Made by a program: the position numbers and the translations under genes | Assembly: GCA_030428105.1 (NCBI GenBank) | Contig: JAUIBE010000004.1 | Coordinates: forward strand, 1 to 64,000 | Length of the DNA: 64,000 nt | Reading direction: 5' to 3' | Source: Gammaproteobacteria bacterium | GTDB lineage: Bacteria > Pseudomonadota > Gammaproteobacteria > Xanthomonadales > SZUA-36 | Notes under the pieces: model-generated | Told to the model about the DNA's origin: nothing | Seen by the model: only the letters and a program-made list of their open reading frames with translations | Databases searched by the model: none | Shown: one piece after another, positions 1 through 8,932 of the stretch | How positions within the stretch are numbered: position 1 is the stretch's first letter | Layout of the letters: each line of letters starts with the position of its first letter

Positions 1-214
1 TCGCCACACCCTGTGGCTATTGCTTGGCTGCCAAGGGACGATCAGGGCGGATTCTTGATGATGCTTCGGTTCCCGAACATCAGGAAGTGAAGCGTTGGTG
101 TAGACCGAAGTACACCAGAACGGCGCGCACTATAGCACAACCACGAGTCGGCCACAGGCCGGGAGATAGGACACCGAAGAGGTATAAGGGTTTTGTGGAC
201 CAAAGCAACACGAA

Positions 215-258
215 CAAAAAAGGCATCAGTCCCGCGACGAATCATCGCCGCGGGACTG
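215..258 (-). terminator. Rho-independent terminator of the IPTL-CTERM protein gene
   Basis: A perfect 10-bp inverted repeat (CAGTCCCGCG at 227-236 and CGCGGGACTG at 249-258, 12-base loop) is followed on the minus strand by a run of T (A-run at 215-221 on the plus strand). It lies 21 bases past the stop codon at 280, so it ends the minus-strand transcript. I recognise no gene in bases 1-214. Confidence 0.8.
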
Positions 259-279
259 CGTACAACCTGTTCTCAGCGC

Positions 280-3200
280 TTAAGCCAGCCTTCGAAACGA
301 CACCAGGCCAACACCCAGCATTATCAGGGCAAGCAATGCCAAACCGTACTGGCTGAGGGTTGGAATACCCGCATACAGGCGCGTATTGACGATGGTGCAC
401 TCGGCGCCGACTCCCGGCGCCAGGGCCAGGGCTTCGCAATCGCCCAACTCGGCCAGGACACTGGCATCGTGCTGCTCGCTGACCGAACACTCGGACGAGC
501 CGTCCCAGGCCGGGTACACGCCAAACACACCCGGGTTGTCCGGGTCGATGAACGCATCCACGCATTCGTCGTTGCCACAGTTGTAAGCACCGATGATGTC
601 GCTGTTGGCGCAACGCAGGGTGATATCCACCCACAGCGGGCTGTTGAACTGCGGGTTCTCGTCGATCCACTCCTTGTTCACGGTCACTTCGACAGGCAGC
701 AGCGTGTTGGTGATGGCGCAATCGAAGGTGCCGGTTTGCACGCCTTCAAAGTGACAGCCGGCTTCGTCAGAAGACAGGCTGGCGTATAGCGCATCGGGGT
801 TATCTCCGGCCACGTACGACTGCTCGTAGCCGGTGGGAACCGGATCCTCAAACACATCACAATCCAGGTCGCCTGGCACGAAGTCGCCGATCACGAACTC
901 GATCTGGCTGAATGGTTCGCCAAACTCGGAGACTTCCGCTTCCTGCATCAGCGGCAAACCGGTGTTGCACACCAGGGAAACGCTGACAGCCGCGGGATTG
1001 TCGTCGTCAAAGTCCTTGGTGACGCGGAAGGCGGCGCGCTCCGGTGCGTTGACGAAATCGCAGGTGAAATCACCTTCGTGGGGCACGCCATCCACTTCGC
1101 AGTCCGCCGAGGCGGAGACCGGGAAGTAATCAGCCGGAAGGTTGCTTTCGGTCACCGTGCAAGATGTGCTGCCGAACGGGCTCACCAGGAAGCCTTCCAC
1201 CGTCAGCACCTGCGGACTGCCTTCAGAAACCTGCACCGGCGGCGTGGTGACGGTTCCCGAGGTGCACACCAGGGTTGCCGTGACCGCCCCGCCTGAATCA
1301 TCCAGGAAGTCTTTCGAGACAGTCCAGCTTGCGGTGGTAAGAATGACCGAAGTGGTCTCGGTGGCCGAGTCGTCACCCGGATTGATGATGGTCTCTGAAC
1401 CGCCCGAACCGGTGACGGTGGCGGTGTTGGAGATCACATCCTGGCCGGGTACGGTATCCGGGCCGACCGTTACCGAGAGGGTCAGCGTCTCGGTGGCGCC
1501 AATCGGCAGGTCCACCACCCAGTTGGTGCCATCGTAAGTGCCCGCGCTTTCAACCCAGGAGTCCAGCGTTACACCCGCCGGGAAGCCCGCCTGGGTGTCG
1601 TTGACCACCACGCCATCGGCATTCGACGGGCCGTTGTTGGTAATCGTGACCACGTACTCCAGGCCGCCGATCTCGATGCCGGCCAATACCGGGTCGGGCT
1701 CGTCGGTCTTGGTCACCACCAGGTCGACCTGGCGTTCAACCGAGGTCTGTTGCGCGGTGGTGTCGTTGCCACCATCGGTTTCGGTTTCGCTGACCGATGT
1801 CAGGTTGCTGCTCAACTCGATGGTGTCGGTACCCACGGCGGCTGATGCATCGGCCGTCAGGACAAAGGTCAGCGTCTCCTGCCCGCCGGCCGGAAGATCA
1901 CCGATGGTCCAGGTGGTGGGCAGGCCGGGCGTGGCCGAGCCGGACCCGCTGGCGGTTACCGAGTCGACTGTGACGCCAGGCGGCAACGTTACCGTGGCGT
2001 CGGCCACCACTGCGGACGCGTCACTCGGCCCGTTGTTGGTGGCGGTCACCACGTAGGTGAGGTTTCCTGCGCCCGAGCCGGCAACAACCGGATCGATGGA
2101 CTCTGTCGAGGTAAACGCAATATCCACCTCGCGGTTGACCGTTACCGTTACCGAACCACTGTTGTTTCCGCCCACCGGGTCGGTGCCGTTAAAGCTGGAT
2201 GTGGCCGTGTTGGCCAGGTCGGCGCCGTCGGCGTAATCGGGGCCGATGGTGGCCGCTATTTCAAACGTCGCTGAGCCCCCAGCAGCAATGTCTCCCAGCG
2301 TACAGGTCGGCAGGCCGGCCGGGTCTTCCAGGCAGCCAGTGGTGGTTACATCCAGCAAGCCGGCGGGCACGACATCCGTGACCACCACTCCGGTAGCGTC
2401 CGAGGGACCGAGGTTTTCAACCTCGATTTCCCAGTGGATGGCCTCGCCGGCGACAAAATCGGTTTGAATGCCCGGCGTGACGTTGTCGCTATCGGCGGTC
2501 TTGGTCACCGAAAGGTCCGCTTCAACCACCACGGTTGTGTCTTCAGTGGCCGAGTCGTTGGCGGGCTCATTGTCGGTGCTGCTGGTAGTGACCGAAGCGA
2601 TGTTCGTGATCGTGCCTGTAGTACCTGCATCCACCGTTACGCTAACGGTGAAACTGGCCATGTTGCCGGATGCGATGGTGCCCAGCGAGCAGGTGGGCAC
2701 CCCAACCGGGTCCTCGGCACAGCCGGAAGTCGAGACAAGGGTCACCCCGGCCGGCAGGGTCTCTGTCACCACCACGTTTTCAGCCGTGTCCGGGCCGTTG
2801 TTGGTCACCGTTACGGTGTAATTCAGTGCCGTGCCGGCAACCACCGGGTCCACATCGTCGCTGATGCTGATCGCAACATCGGCGATAGCCACGGGCGTCA
2901 CCGTCACGCTTTCTGAAGGCGCGCTTTGGCCAGCCGCATTGCGGGCGGTGACGGTACAGGTGTAGGTCACCCCGTTGGTCAGGTTGGAGATCACGATGGT
3001 TTCCGAATCGTTAGTCACGATGGTTGCGTTACCCGCGCCGCAATCGGCGGTGTAATCAATAATCGGCGTTCCGCCGTCATCGGCGGGCGCGGTGAAATCA
3101 ATCAGGGCCGACATGTCGGCGGGCGTCGCCACCACGCCGGTCGGCGGGTCGGGTTCGGTGATCAATAGCAGAAGTTCGTACTCCATGCGCAGTCCGCCGG

Positions 3201-4713
3201 CGTCCACTTCCGGGGTCCAGAACTTGGCAATACTGCCAATCGAGGTCTGAATCACGGTCGGGTTGAACAAGCCGCTCACACCCTCGGGGGTGCAGAAGTT
3301 GCTGGTGCTACTGATGGTGCCCGGCGCCACCGTGGTGCGGTAGTCGGTGCCGGTCTGGGCCCAGGTGGCTCCGCCGGCCGGCGACAGGGTCAGGTTGCCA
3401 CCACAACCATCCGGAGCAATCAGGGCAAGGTCATCGGTGCCGTCGCCGTCGAAATCCACGGCGCCGCCTACCGATGGCGTGATCGAAGGCTGCATGGTGA
3501 CCGTCACGTTCATGGGTACGGTTGCACCGGGGCCGCCCAGGTTGCTGGCGGTCAGCGAAGCCACGTAGGTGTCATCGCCCGCGGCGTAGAAGTGGGTTGG
3601 GTTCTGCGCGGAGCTGGTGTTGCCGTCGCCGAACACCCAGTCCCAGCTTCCCGGACCATCGGTGGACTCGTCGGTGAAGAAGGCGATCCAGTCATAGGTG
3701 GTGAAGGACCAGTCGGTGACCGGCGGGTCGGGCAATACGCCCACAAGCACTTCGAACTCAAGGCGCGCAGAGGTGCTGCTTACTTCCGGCGACCAGACCT
3801 TGGCCACCCCGCCACCGGATGTTGCCACGAAAAAGCCGTTGAACAGGCCGTTCACTCCCTCGGTGCTGCAGAAGTTCGAGGTACCCGTGATGTCCGCCGG
3901 AATATCCGAGGCATCCACATTGCGGTAGTCCTCGCCCAGGCCGGACCAGGTAGACCCATTGGCGATTGCAAAGGTCGCGTTGCCGCCGCATCCGTTGGGC
4001 GCAATCAGGCTGACATCATCCAGCGTGTCGCCATCCAGGTCCCAACCGCTGCCCACGCTCTCGGTTTGTGAGGGTTGCTGGGTAAGTGTCACCGTTTCCA
4101 TGGCAGTGGAGCCGGTAGAGGTGTTCGATGCCGTCAGCGAAACGGTGTGCGCTCCAGGGCTGGGGAAGAAGAACGACGGGTTCTGCTGGGTGCTGGTACC
4201 GGCACCATCAAAATCCCAGTCCCAGTCGCTGGGCGAGTTTGTGGACGTGTCATGGAACCAGGCGATCTGGTCGTAGGTGGTGAAGGTAAAGCTGGACACC
4301 GGCGGTGGATCGACCGCGCAGGTGCCGAGCGCATCCCAGGTCAGGTTGATGTGGGAGTTCTCGACCACCGAGTTGAAGCGCACCTTGGCGTAGCGGGCGC
4401 CGTCCTGGACGAAAAAGATCGCGCCTGGATCGGGCAGGAAGTTACCAAAAGAGAACGAAAGCCCGGAAAGATGCGTGCAATCGAGGTCGGCATAGGCCGT
4501 GCCGCCAAAGTAGTCGGCCTTCAGGCCAGAACCGACGTTCATCAGGAACGTGGGCGGGTTTCCTGCCATGGCAAACACACCCAGGTCATTTGAACCCGGC
4601 GTGTCGTCCGTGGTGTCGATGTTGGTCCCTTCGTTGACGTCCATGGTGACGGCGTACAAGGGGGCGACATTCAGGATGCTGAACAGCAATACGCTAAGGC
4701 AAAGGCGCGACAT
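280..4713 (-). CDS. Large secreted multi-domain surface protein with IPTL-CTERM sorting signal
   Basis: 1477 residues. An N-terminal signal peptide (about 1-21) is followed by a choice-of-anchor-like domain. Two copies of a unit follow that pairs a PKD-like fold (DWDWDFDG near 165, DWVFGDG near 356) with a repeat containing a PNGCGGN or PDGCGGN motif. Then come a fibronectin-III-like domain (about 545-620), four DUF11 repeats (about 620-1130, each with a TNNGP-type or NLGPSDA-type motif) and three DUF5979-like, Cys-containing repeats (about 1130-1440). The last 28 residues begin IPTLSQYGLALL, run through a hydrophobic helix and end RRLA, which is the IPTL-CTERM motif (TIGR04174 type) of proteobacteria predicted to undergo C-terminal processing or anchoring. 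No enzymatic domain is visible, so an adhesin or matrix role is inferred. A terminator follows the stop. Confidence 0.85.
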   Translation of the reverse strand: MSRLCLSVLLFSILNVAPLYAVTMDVNEGTNIDTTDDTPGSNDLGVFAMAGNPPTFLMNVGSGLKADYFGGTAYADLDCTHLSGLSFSFGNFLPDPGAIFFVQDGARYAKVRFNSVVENSHINLTWDALGTCAVDPPPVSSFTFTTYDQIAWFHDTSTNSPSDWDWDFDGAGTSTQQNPSFFFPSPGAHTVSLTASNTSTGSTAMETVTLTQQPSQTESVGSGWDLDGDTLDDVSLIAPNGCGGNATFAIANGSTWSGLGEDYRNVDASDIPADITGTSNFCSTEGVNGLFNGFFVATSGGGVAKVWSPEVSSTSARLEFEVLVGVLPDPPVTDWSFTTYDWIAFFTDESTDGPGSWDWVFGDGNTSSAQNPTHFYAAGDDTYVASLTASNLGGPGATVPMNVTVTMQPSITPSVGGAVDFDGDGTDDLALIAPDGCGGNLTLSPAGGATWAQTGTDYRTTVAPGTISSTSNFCTPEGVSGLFNPTVIQTSIGSIAKFWTPEVDAGGLRMEYELLLLITEPDPPTGVVATPADMSALIDFTAPADDGGTPIIDYTADCGAGNATIVTNDSETIVISNLTNGVTYTCTVTARNAAGQSAPSESVTVTPVAIADVAISISDDVDPVVAGTALNYTVTVTNNGPDTAENVVVTETLPAGVTLVSTSGCAEDPVGVPTCSLGTIASGNMASFTVSVTVDAGTTGTITNIASVTTSSTDNEPANDSATEDTTVVVEADLSVTKTADSDNVTPGIQTDFVAGEAIHWEIEVENLGPSDATGVVVTDVVPAGLLDVTTTGCLEDPAGLPTCTLGDIAAGGSATFEIAATIGPDYADGADLANTATSSFNGTDPVGGNNSGSVTVTVNREVDIAFTSTESIDPVVAGSGAGNLTYVVTATNNGPSDASAVVADATVTLPPGVTVDSVTASGSGSATPGLPTTWTIGDLPAGGQETLTFVLTADASAAVGTDTIELSSNLTSVSETETDGGNDTTAQQTSVERQVDLVVTKTDEPDPVLAGIEIGGLEYVVTITNNGPSNADGVVVNDTQAGFPAGVTLDSWVESAGTYDGTNWVVDLPIGATETLTLSVTVGPDTVPGQDVISNTATVTGSGGSETIINPGDDSATETTSVILTTASWTVSKDFLDDSGGAVTATLVCTSGTVTTPPVQVSEGSPQVLTVEGFLVSPFGSTSCTVTESNLPADYFPVSASADCEVDGVPHEGDFTCDFVNAPERAAFRVTKDFDDDNPAAVSVSLVCNTGLPLMQEAEVSEFGEPFSQIEFVIGDFVPGDLDCDVFEDPVPTGYEQSYVAGDNPDALYASLSSDEAGCHFEGVQTGTFDCAITNTLLPVEVTVNKEWIDENPQFNSPLWVDITLRCANSDIIGAYNCGNDECVDAFIDPDNPGVFGVYPAWDGSSECSVSEQHDASVLAELGDCEALALAPGVGAECTIVNTRLYAGIPTLSQYGLALLALIMLGVGLVSFRRLA

Positions 4714-4830
4714 TGGTACTCTCCCGTTCCAGGCCCGTAATTCTTTGGTATATGGGCTGATCAGGACAGTTTAGGGTGGTGCGCCAGGCAACGAAAGCAC
4801 ATTGCGCCATTTATTGCGTCCATTCAACGC

Positions 4831-4859
4831 AAAAAAGGGGCCTGCAACCAGGTTGCCCC
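4831..4859 (-). terminator. Rho-independent terminator after the PilX-like remnant
   Basis: On the minus strand GGGGC (4859-4855) and GCCCC (4841-4837) form a stem with inner AAC/GTT pairing, followed directly by six T (A-run 4831-4836). It lies 44 bases past the stop at 4903 of the minus-strand pilus-type gene and would insulate it from the IPTL-CTERM gene downstream. Confidence 0.65.
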
Positions 4860-4902
4860 GGCTGCAGGCGCGCTTACACAGGCTGAATTGGCTGCGGAGT
4901 TG

Positions 4903-5715
4903 TTACTCCGGATAGAGCTCCGTCCAGTAAACCATTTCGTAGTCGGTGACACTGCCGCCGTACAGCGTATCCAGGTCCTCGTCGTACATAAATTCGAGGT
5001 TGGAGTCGGTGGTGACAAACCGCCCGCGACAGGAGCCGTAAATCTCGGCATTGGAGTACAGCACCACGTGAGCACGCGGTGCGTACATCATGCCGTAGAA
5101 AATCGAGTTGGAATCGATGCGGACCTTGGCGTCACCATCGCCCCAAACATTGGGCTCACCCTTCGTCCAGTCTTTTTCGTCCTTGACGGTGTTGACCGCG
5201 CGAGAATAGACCTTGAAATTGATTGGCAAACCGCCGTTGTTCGCCTGGGAGTTCGAATCCATCAGGAACCGACCGCTGTGGATATACAGGGTCAGCGAGG
5301 CGCCCGGGTCGAACCTGAGCCTGGCATTACTGTTCAGCTCGAAGTCGCCGGTCAGGTAAATTTCATCGTTGCCCTCGATGGTGGCGTTCTTGCCGTCCAG
5401 GGTGAAGTTCCTGAGCCAGTATTTTCCGCCGGGAATATCCCTTGGGCTGCCGCTGTAGTTCGTGCCCGCCCCCGGCATTCCACCCGAACCGTTGTTATTG
5501 GTACCGATGATGCTCGCGGCGTCGGCAAAAATGGAATTGATGCCCAGCGGGTCGCAGTCAGTGAGTTCCACCACCGGGTTTGGCACCACGCTTGGCCCCT
5601 GGTGGATGGTGCCTTTTACCTTTCGCCTGCCGCCGCTGTAATTGCCGTTGGTGTAGGCAGAGCCGCGGATCTCGCCATCCTCGACGGTGATCGAGATGGG
5701 GGCCCCGGCACCACC
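4903..5715 (-). pseudogene. 5'-truncated PilX-like pilus assembly protein (DUF7305-type C-terminal region)
   Basis: The longest start-to-stop reading begins at a GTG at 5589 and gives 228 residues. The frame stays open upstream to a stop at 5740-5742, and the added residues (through GEIRGSAYTNGNY) look like genuine pilus-protein sequence. The body is rich in Asn/Gly/Tyr with a right-handed beta-repeat look (LDGKNATIEGNDEIYLTGDF, MMYAPRAHVVLYSNAEIYG), typical of the C-terminal part of PilX/DUF7305 minor-pilin-associated proteins. The N-terminal PilX helix and prepilin peptidase site are missing. Similarity stops near 5700-5715, where a plus-strand pilin fragment begins. I call it a broken gene, although expression from the GTG cannot be excluded. 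Confidence 0.6.
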
Positions 5716-5859
5716 ATGCTGCCAAATGGCACGTTCCAGTCAGGCTCGGTGGTGTTATGCGATGACCGCGGCGCCTCGGAGCATGCGCGCTCCATCTCGG
5801 TGAATATTACCGGCCGTGTCCGGGTTGAAGACACCGCGCCGGAAAATTGCGCACCCTGA
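5701..5859 (+). pseudogene. C-terminal fragment of a GspH/FimT-family minor pseudopilin
   Basis: This plus-strand frame ends at a TGA at 5857-5859. Its last 50 or so residues read LPNGTFQSGSVVLCDDRG, then ASEHARSISVNITGRVRV, and end with a Cys (ENCAP). The LCDDRG / ARSI-V--TGRVR pattern is the usual C-terminal end of FimT/GspH type IV pseudopilins. The N-terminal prepilin signal and helix are absent. Upstream of about 5701 the frame only shadows the minus-strand PilX-like gene. It is therefore a remnant fused head to head with another truncated pilus gene at a GGGGGCCCC sequence (5697-5705). It should not be functional. Confidence 0.6.
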
Positions 5860-5877
5860 TCTAAGCCATCCGTTCGC

Positions 5878-6456
5878 TTACTGTTCCTCCGAGGCCAGCT
5901 GGCTGATTGCTTCGGCGAGGTCCGCCGGATCATCACCCAGGCCTTTCGACTGGTAGCGCACCACTCCTGCGCCATCCAACAAGGTCATCATGTTGGAATG
6001 GGCGATATCGCGCTCGCCCATCGGCCGGTAACGCACGCCCAGCATGGCAGCGAAGCCCAGCACCTCATCGGGGTCGCCGTGCAACATCAGCCAGCCGCGC
6101 TCGTCCAGACCTTGCTCTTGCATGTAGGTCTGCAGCCTCTGCGGCGTATCGCGTTGCGGGTCAAGCGATACCAATGTGATTTGCAGGTCATCGGCTATCG
6201 AGCCTTCCAGCCCGTCAGTTGCGAGTTTGAGGCGGGCGACGATGGTTGGGCAGGTGTGCTCACAATAGGTGTAAACGAAGCTGACCAGGCGTGGACGGCC
6301 AGCAAGCTCGGCAAGCTCCAGTTGCTGGCCATTGTGCTTCGTCCACGATCCACCAAGCTGGTAGACGGAATCATCGGGCAATTCGGGTTGCCCTGCGGTG
6401 AGCGGCAGGCACACCATCAATAGCAAGACCAGGGCGGCAACGCTTTCACGGGTCAT
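5878..6456 (-). CDS. SCO1/SenC/PrrC-family copper-binding thioredoxin-fold protein
   Basis: 192 residues with a hydrophobic N-terminal segment (LVLLLMVCLPLTAGQ) that acts as signal or anchor. The copper-binding CxxxC motif is present as YCEHTC (Cys65, Cys69), with the conserved distal His153 in RDIAHSNM and the SLDPQRDTP motif typical of the family. SCO proteins metallate Cu centres, classically CuA of cytochrome oxidase. Here the ATG overlaps the NirV stop by four bases (ATGA) in a nirK-nirV-sco operon, so delivery of copper or electrons to NirK maturation is the likely job (inference). All metal ligands are present and the length is normal. Confidence 0.9.
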   Translation of the reverse strand: MTRESVAALVLLLMVCLPLTAGQPELPDDSVYQLGGSWTKHNGQQLELAELAGRPRLVSFVYTYCEHTCPTIVARLKLATDGLEGSIADDLQITLVSLDPQRDTPQRLQTYMQEQGLDERGWLMLHGDPDEVLGFAAMLGVRYRPMGERDIAHSNMMTLLDGAGVVRYQSKGLGDDPADLAEAISQLASEEQ

Positions 6457-7265
6457 GGATTTACTCCCTTCGCACCAGGAACATCTGAAGCACAGCGGAA
6501 CCCCATCGAACTGATGCTCGAGCGCGCGCCATAGCTGCTACGAAACGCGTAGCGCATAAAGGCCGCGTAGTCGGAGGGATCCACGGCAGCCGCCGCGCCC
6601 GCGCCGCAAAACAAGCTGTTCTCCAGTTCGCTGTCTGCACGAGATTCACCGCTAACCAGCGCGGTGTTGAAGTCATTCACCAGTTCCCAGACCACGCCGT
6701 GCAAGCCGTGGACGCCCCAGTAATTTCGCCAGGTGTCCTGCACATCCGGCAGCCTGGTGATGGCGGGCGTGGAGTACCACTGCAACACCCGCGCCTGGAA
6801 ATCGGGGTCATCACCGACCGTGGGTGCCTCTTCACTGGCCATCGCGACGTACTCCCACTCATCCACATTGGGCAGGCGCTTCCCGCGCCAGTCACAGTAC
6901 GCCCGTGCGGCGAACCAGGAAACGTTGGTCACCGGCTGGTTTTCGATGCCTTCAAGACCTTGCGGCGCCACTTCCCGCCACTGGGCCAGGTAGTTGCTGT
7001 CGGCAAACACCGGCTTGATGTTCTGTGGCGCCCAACGCTGTTCGCTGGCGACGAAGCGGGCGAACTCACCGTTGGTTACCGGATACTGGTCCAGCAGAAA
7101 CGCATCAACAGCGATAAACGGTGGGCCGCCCTCGTCCCTGAAAAGCGGCGTGTAGCCGCCTGCCTCAATCCGCACCATGCCCTGCTGCACGGCCTGGTCT
7201 CCCGCACAAACAGGCGAAACGAACAGGCCAAGCAGCAGCAAAATGGGCCAGCAGCTCGCGCGCAC
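6453..7265 (-). CDS. nirV: NirV-like protein (formylglycine-generating-enzyme / SUMF1 fold)
   Basis: 270 residues starting at GTG, with a clear signal peptide (PILLLLGLFVSPVCAGD). The body is an FGE-sulfatase (SUMF1) domain: RIEAGGYTPLFRDE, DAFLLDQYPVTNGEFARFV, QPVTNVSWFAARAYCDWRGKR, LPNVDEWEYVA and the C-terminal GFRCA. Such proteins next to nirK are named NirV. They are periplasmic, and their exact role in nitrite reductase maturation is not firmly established. The gene lies 14 bases after nirK and overlaps the downstream SCO gene by 4, so it is co-transcribed and probably translationally coupled. Confidence 0.87.
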   Translation of the reverse strand: MRASCWPILLLLGLFVSPVCAGDQAVQQGMVRIEAGGYTPLFRDEGGPPFIAVDAFLLDQYPVTNGEFARFVASEQRWAPQNIKPVFADSNYLAQWREVAPQGLEGIENQPVTNVSWFAARAYCDWRGKRLPNVDEWEYVAMASEEAPTVGDDPDFQARVLQWYSTPAITRLPDVQDTWRNYWGVHGLHGVVWELVNDFNTALVSGESRADSELENSLFCGAGAAAAVDPSDYAAFMRYAFRSSYGARSSISSMGFRCASDVPGAKGVNP

Positions 7266-7279
7266 AGTGGAGAGGGTGT

Positions 7280-8722
7280 CTAGCGGCTCTCTCGGTAAGC
7301 GGCCACATCGGCGACTTCGATGACGCCGCCATCGTTGCCCCAGCTGTTGAGCACGTACGTCAGTACATTGGCCACTTGTTCATCGGTCAGGCGAACCGCG
7401 GGCATCACGCCGTTGTAGGTGACGCCATTGACTTCGATCTCGCCCGACAACCCTTCCAGCAGGACAGCAATGGCGTGTTTTGGATCATTCAACAGGTAGT
7501 CAGCGCCCGCCAGCGGGGGAAAAGCGCCCGGCAAACCCTGGCCCTGCGACTGGTGGCAGGCCAGGCAGTTGCGCTCGTAGACGCGGCTGCCGAACAGGAT
7601 GCGTTCCTCTTTACTGGTTGCCGTGGGTGAAGCTGGCGCATCGTGCGCATCACCAACCAACTGCTCCGCCTGGCCTTCAGGCAGGTAAATGCCCTCGTAT
7701 TGCTGGCCGGAATAAACCACCGTATTGGCATCGCCACTGACATTGATGGTTCCAAGCGCACCCTTGTTGAAAGCCCGGAAAATGGAATGATCCACCAGGT
7801 GCAGCTTGCCCGGCACTTCAACCTTGAAATCCACGATGGCCGAACCACCCGCCGGCACCAGGGTTGACTGCACGTTGTGGTTAACCAGGTCGCCGCCCTC
7901 GACGTAGACAGTGTCGAAAATCTCGCCAATCACGTGGAAGGAAGACACCAGGTTGGGCCCGCCGTTGCCGACATACAGCCGCACAGTCTCCCCCACCTCG
8001 GCGTGAATTGAATTGTCTCCCTGCAGGGCGCCGACCGAACCGTTGAAAACCACGTAGTCAGGGTTTTCTGAAAGCGCTTCATCCATGTCGAATGGGCGCA
8101 ACCCTTCCTCGCCGAACTTGCCCTTGGTGTAGAACTCGCTCTGCATCACGTAGTACTCGCGATCCACCGGCGGGTAGCCTTCCTCGGGCTCAACCAGGAT
8201 CAGGCCGTACATGCCGTTGGCAATGTGCATGCCCACAGGAGCCGTTGCGCAGTGGTAGACGTAAAGCCCCGGGTTCAGGGCCGTAAACGAAAACTGGGTG
8301 GTGTGGCCTGGCGCGGTGAACGACGAGGTGGCGCCGCCGCCCGGGCCGGTTACCGCGTGCAGGTCGATGTTGTGCGGCATCTTGCTGTCGGGGCGGTTAT
8401 TGAGGTGAAACTCCACCAGGTCGCCTTCTCGGACGCGAATGAACGAACCCGGCACGGTTCCGCCAAAGGTCCAGAACACATACTCGACGCCATCGGCCAG
8501 GCGGCCCACCTGCTCGGTGGTGTCCAGGCTGACAACCACCTTGGCCGGATGATCACGATCAATCGGCGGCGGGACCTGGGGCGCGGCAGTGAGAACCGCC
8601 TCGATGACCGGCAGTTCGGCATCGGCGAAAGCTGAAAACGCAACCAATGCAGCCGAAATTACCGCACTGCAAAACAAGCGCTTCTTGGTGAAGCGACATT
8701 CTCGAACTGACACAGACCCCAT
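7280..8722 (-). CDS. nirK: Copper-containing nitrite reductase with fused C-terminal cytochrome c domain
   Basis: 480 residues. It reduces nitrite to nitric oxide in the periplasm. After a signal peptide ([19 protein letters not shown]) come two cupredoxin domains. The type-1 Cu ligands are His117, Cys158, His166 and Met171. The type-2 Cu ligands are His122, His157 and His312, with catalytic Asp120 (PHNIDLH) and His263 (SSFHVIGE). From about 372 a monohaem cytochrome c domain follows (CLACH, Cys386-His390, with a VMPAV Met downstream). This is the three-domain architecture known from Ralstonia pickettii NirK. An AAGGAG ribosome site precedes the ATG. It is the first gene of nirK-nirV-sco. I saw no convincing FNR/NNR box in the short upstream gap. 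Confidence 0.95.
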   Translation of the reverse strand: MGSVSVRECRFTKKRLFCSAVISAALVAFSAFADAELPVIEAVLTAAPQVPPPIDRDHPAKVVVSLDTTEQVGRLADGVEYVFWTFGGTVPGSFIRVREGDLVEFHLNNRPDSKMPHNIDLHAVTGPGGGATSSFTAPGHTTQFSFTALNPGLYVYHCATAPVGMHIANGMYGLILVEPEEGYPPVDREYYVMQSEFYTKGKFGEEGLRPFDMDEALSENPDYVVFNGSVGALQGDNSIHAEVGETVRLYVGNGGPNLVSSFHVIGEIFDTVYVEGGDLVNHNVQSTLVPAGGSAIVDFKVEVPGKLHLVDHSIFRAFNKGALGTINVSGDANTVVYSGQQYEGIYLPEGQAEQLVGDAHDAPASPTATSKEERILFGSRVYERNCLACHQSQGQGLPGAFPPLAGADYLLNDPKHAIAVLLEGLSGEIEVNGVTYNGVMPAVRLTDEQVANVLTYVLNSWGNDGGVIEVADVAAYRESR

Positions 8723-8847
8723 CTTGATGGCACTCCTTGGTAGTTTTTGTTGGAGACAAACGCGCAGCGGGCAAGCGCTGGCGAACCCTCAGCCAAAGTG
8801 TAACCCACTAACTGTTGTGCCTGGATGTCAGGCCCATCGCCCTGGTC

Positions 8848-8879
8848 AAAAAAAACCACGGCCTCCTGGGAGGCCGTGG
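8848..8879 (-). terminator. Strong rho-independent terminator
   Basis: A perfect 11-bp stem (CCACGGCCTCC 8856-8866, GGAGGCCGTGG 8869-8879) is followed on the minus strand by eight T (A-run 8848-8855). It lies 53 bases past the end of the repeat-protein gene and upstream of nirK, so it separates the two minus-strand units. Confidence 0.92.
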
Positions 8880-8932
8880 CTTGAACGGAACCTGGCAGTA
8901 TTGGCGGGCCGGAAAATACCCCGCCGGCGCCA

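Noticed and set aside
193-789. A 198-codon plus-strand open frame at the left end
   Set aside because: It is antisense to the IPTL-CTERM gene, which has clear domains, and has low-complexity composition typical of GC-rich shadow frames.
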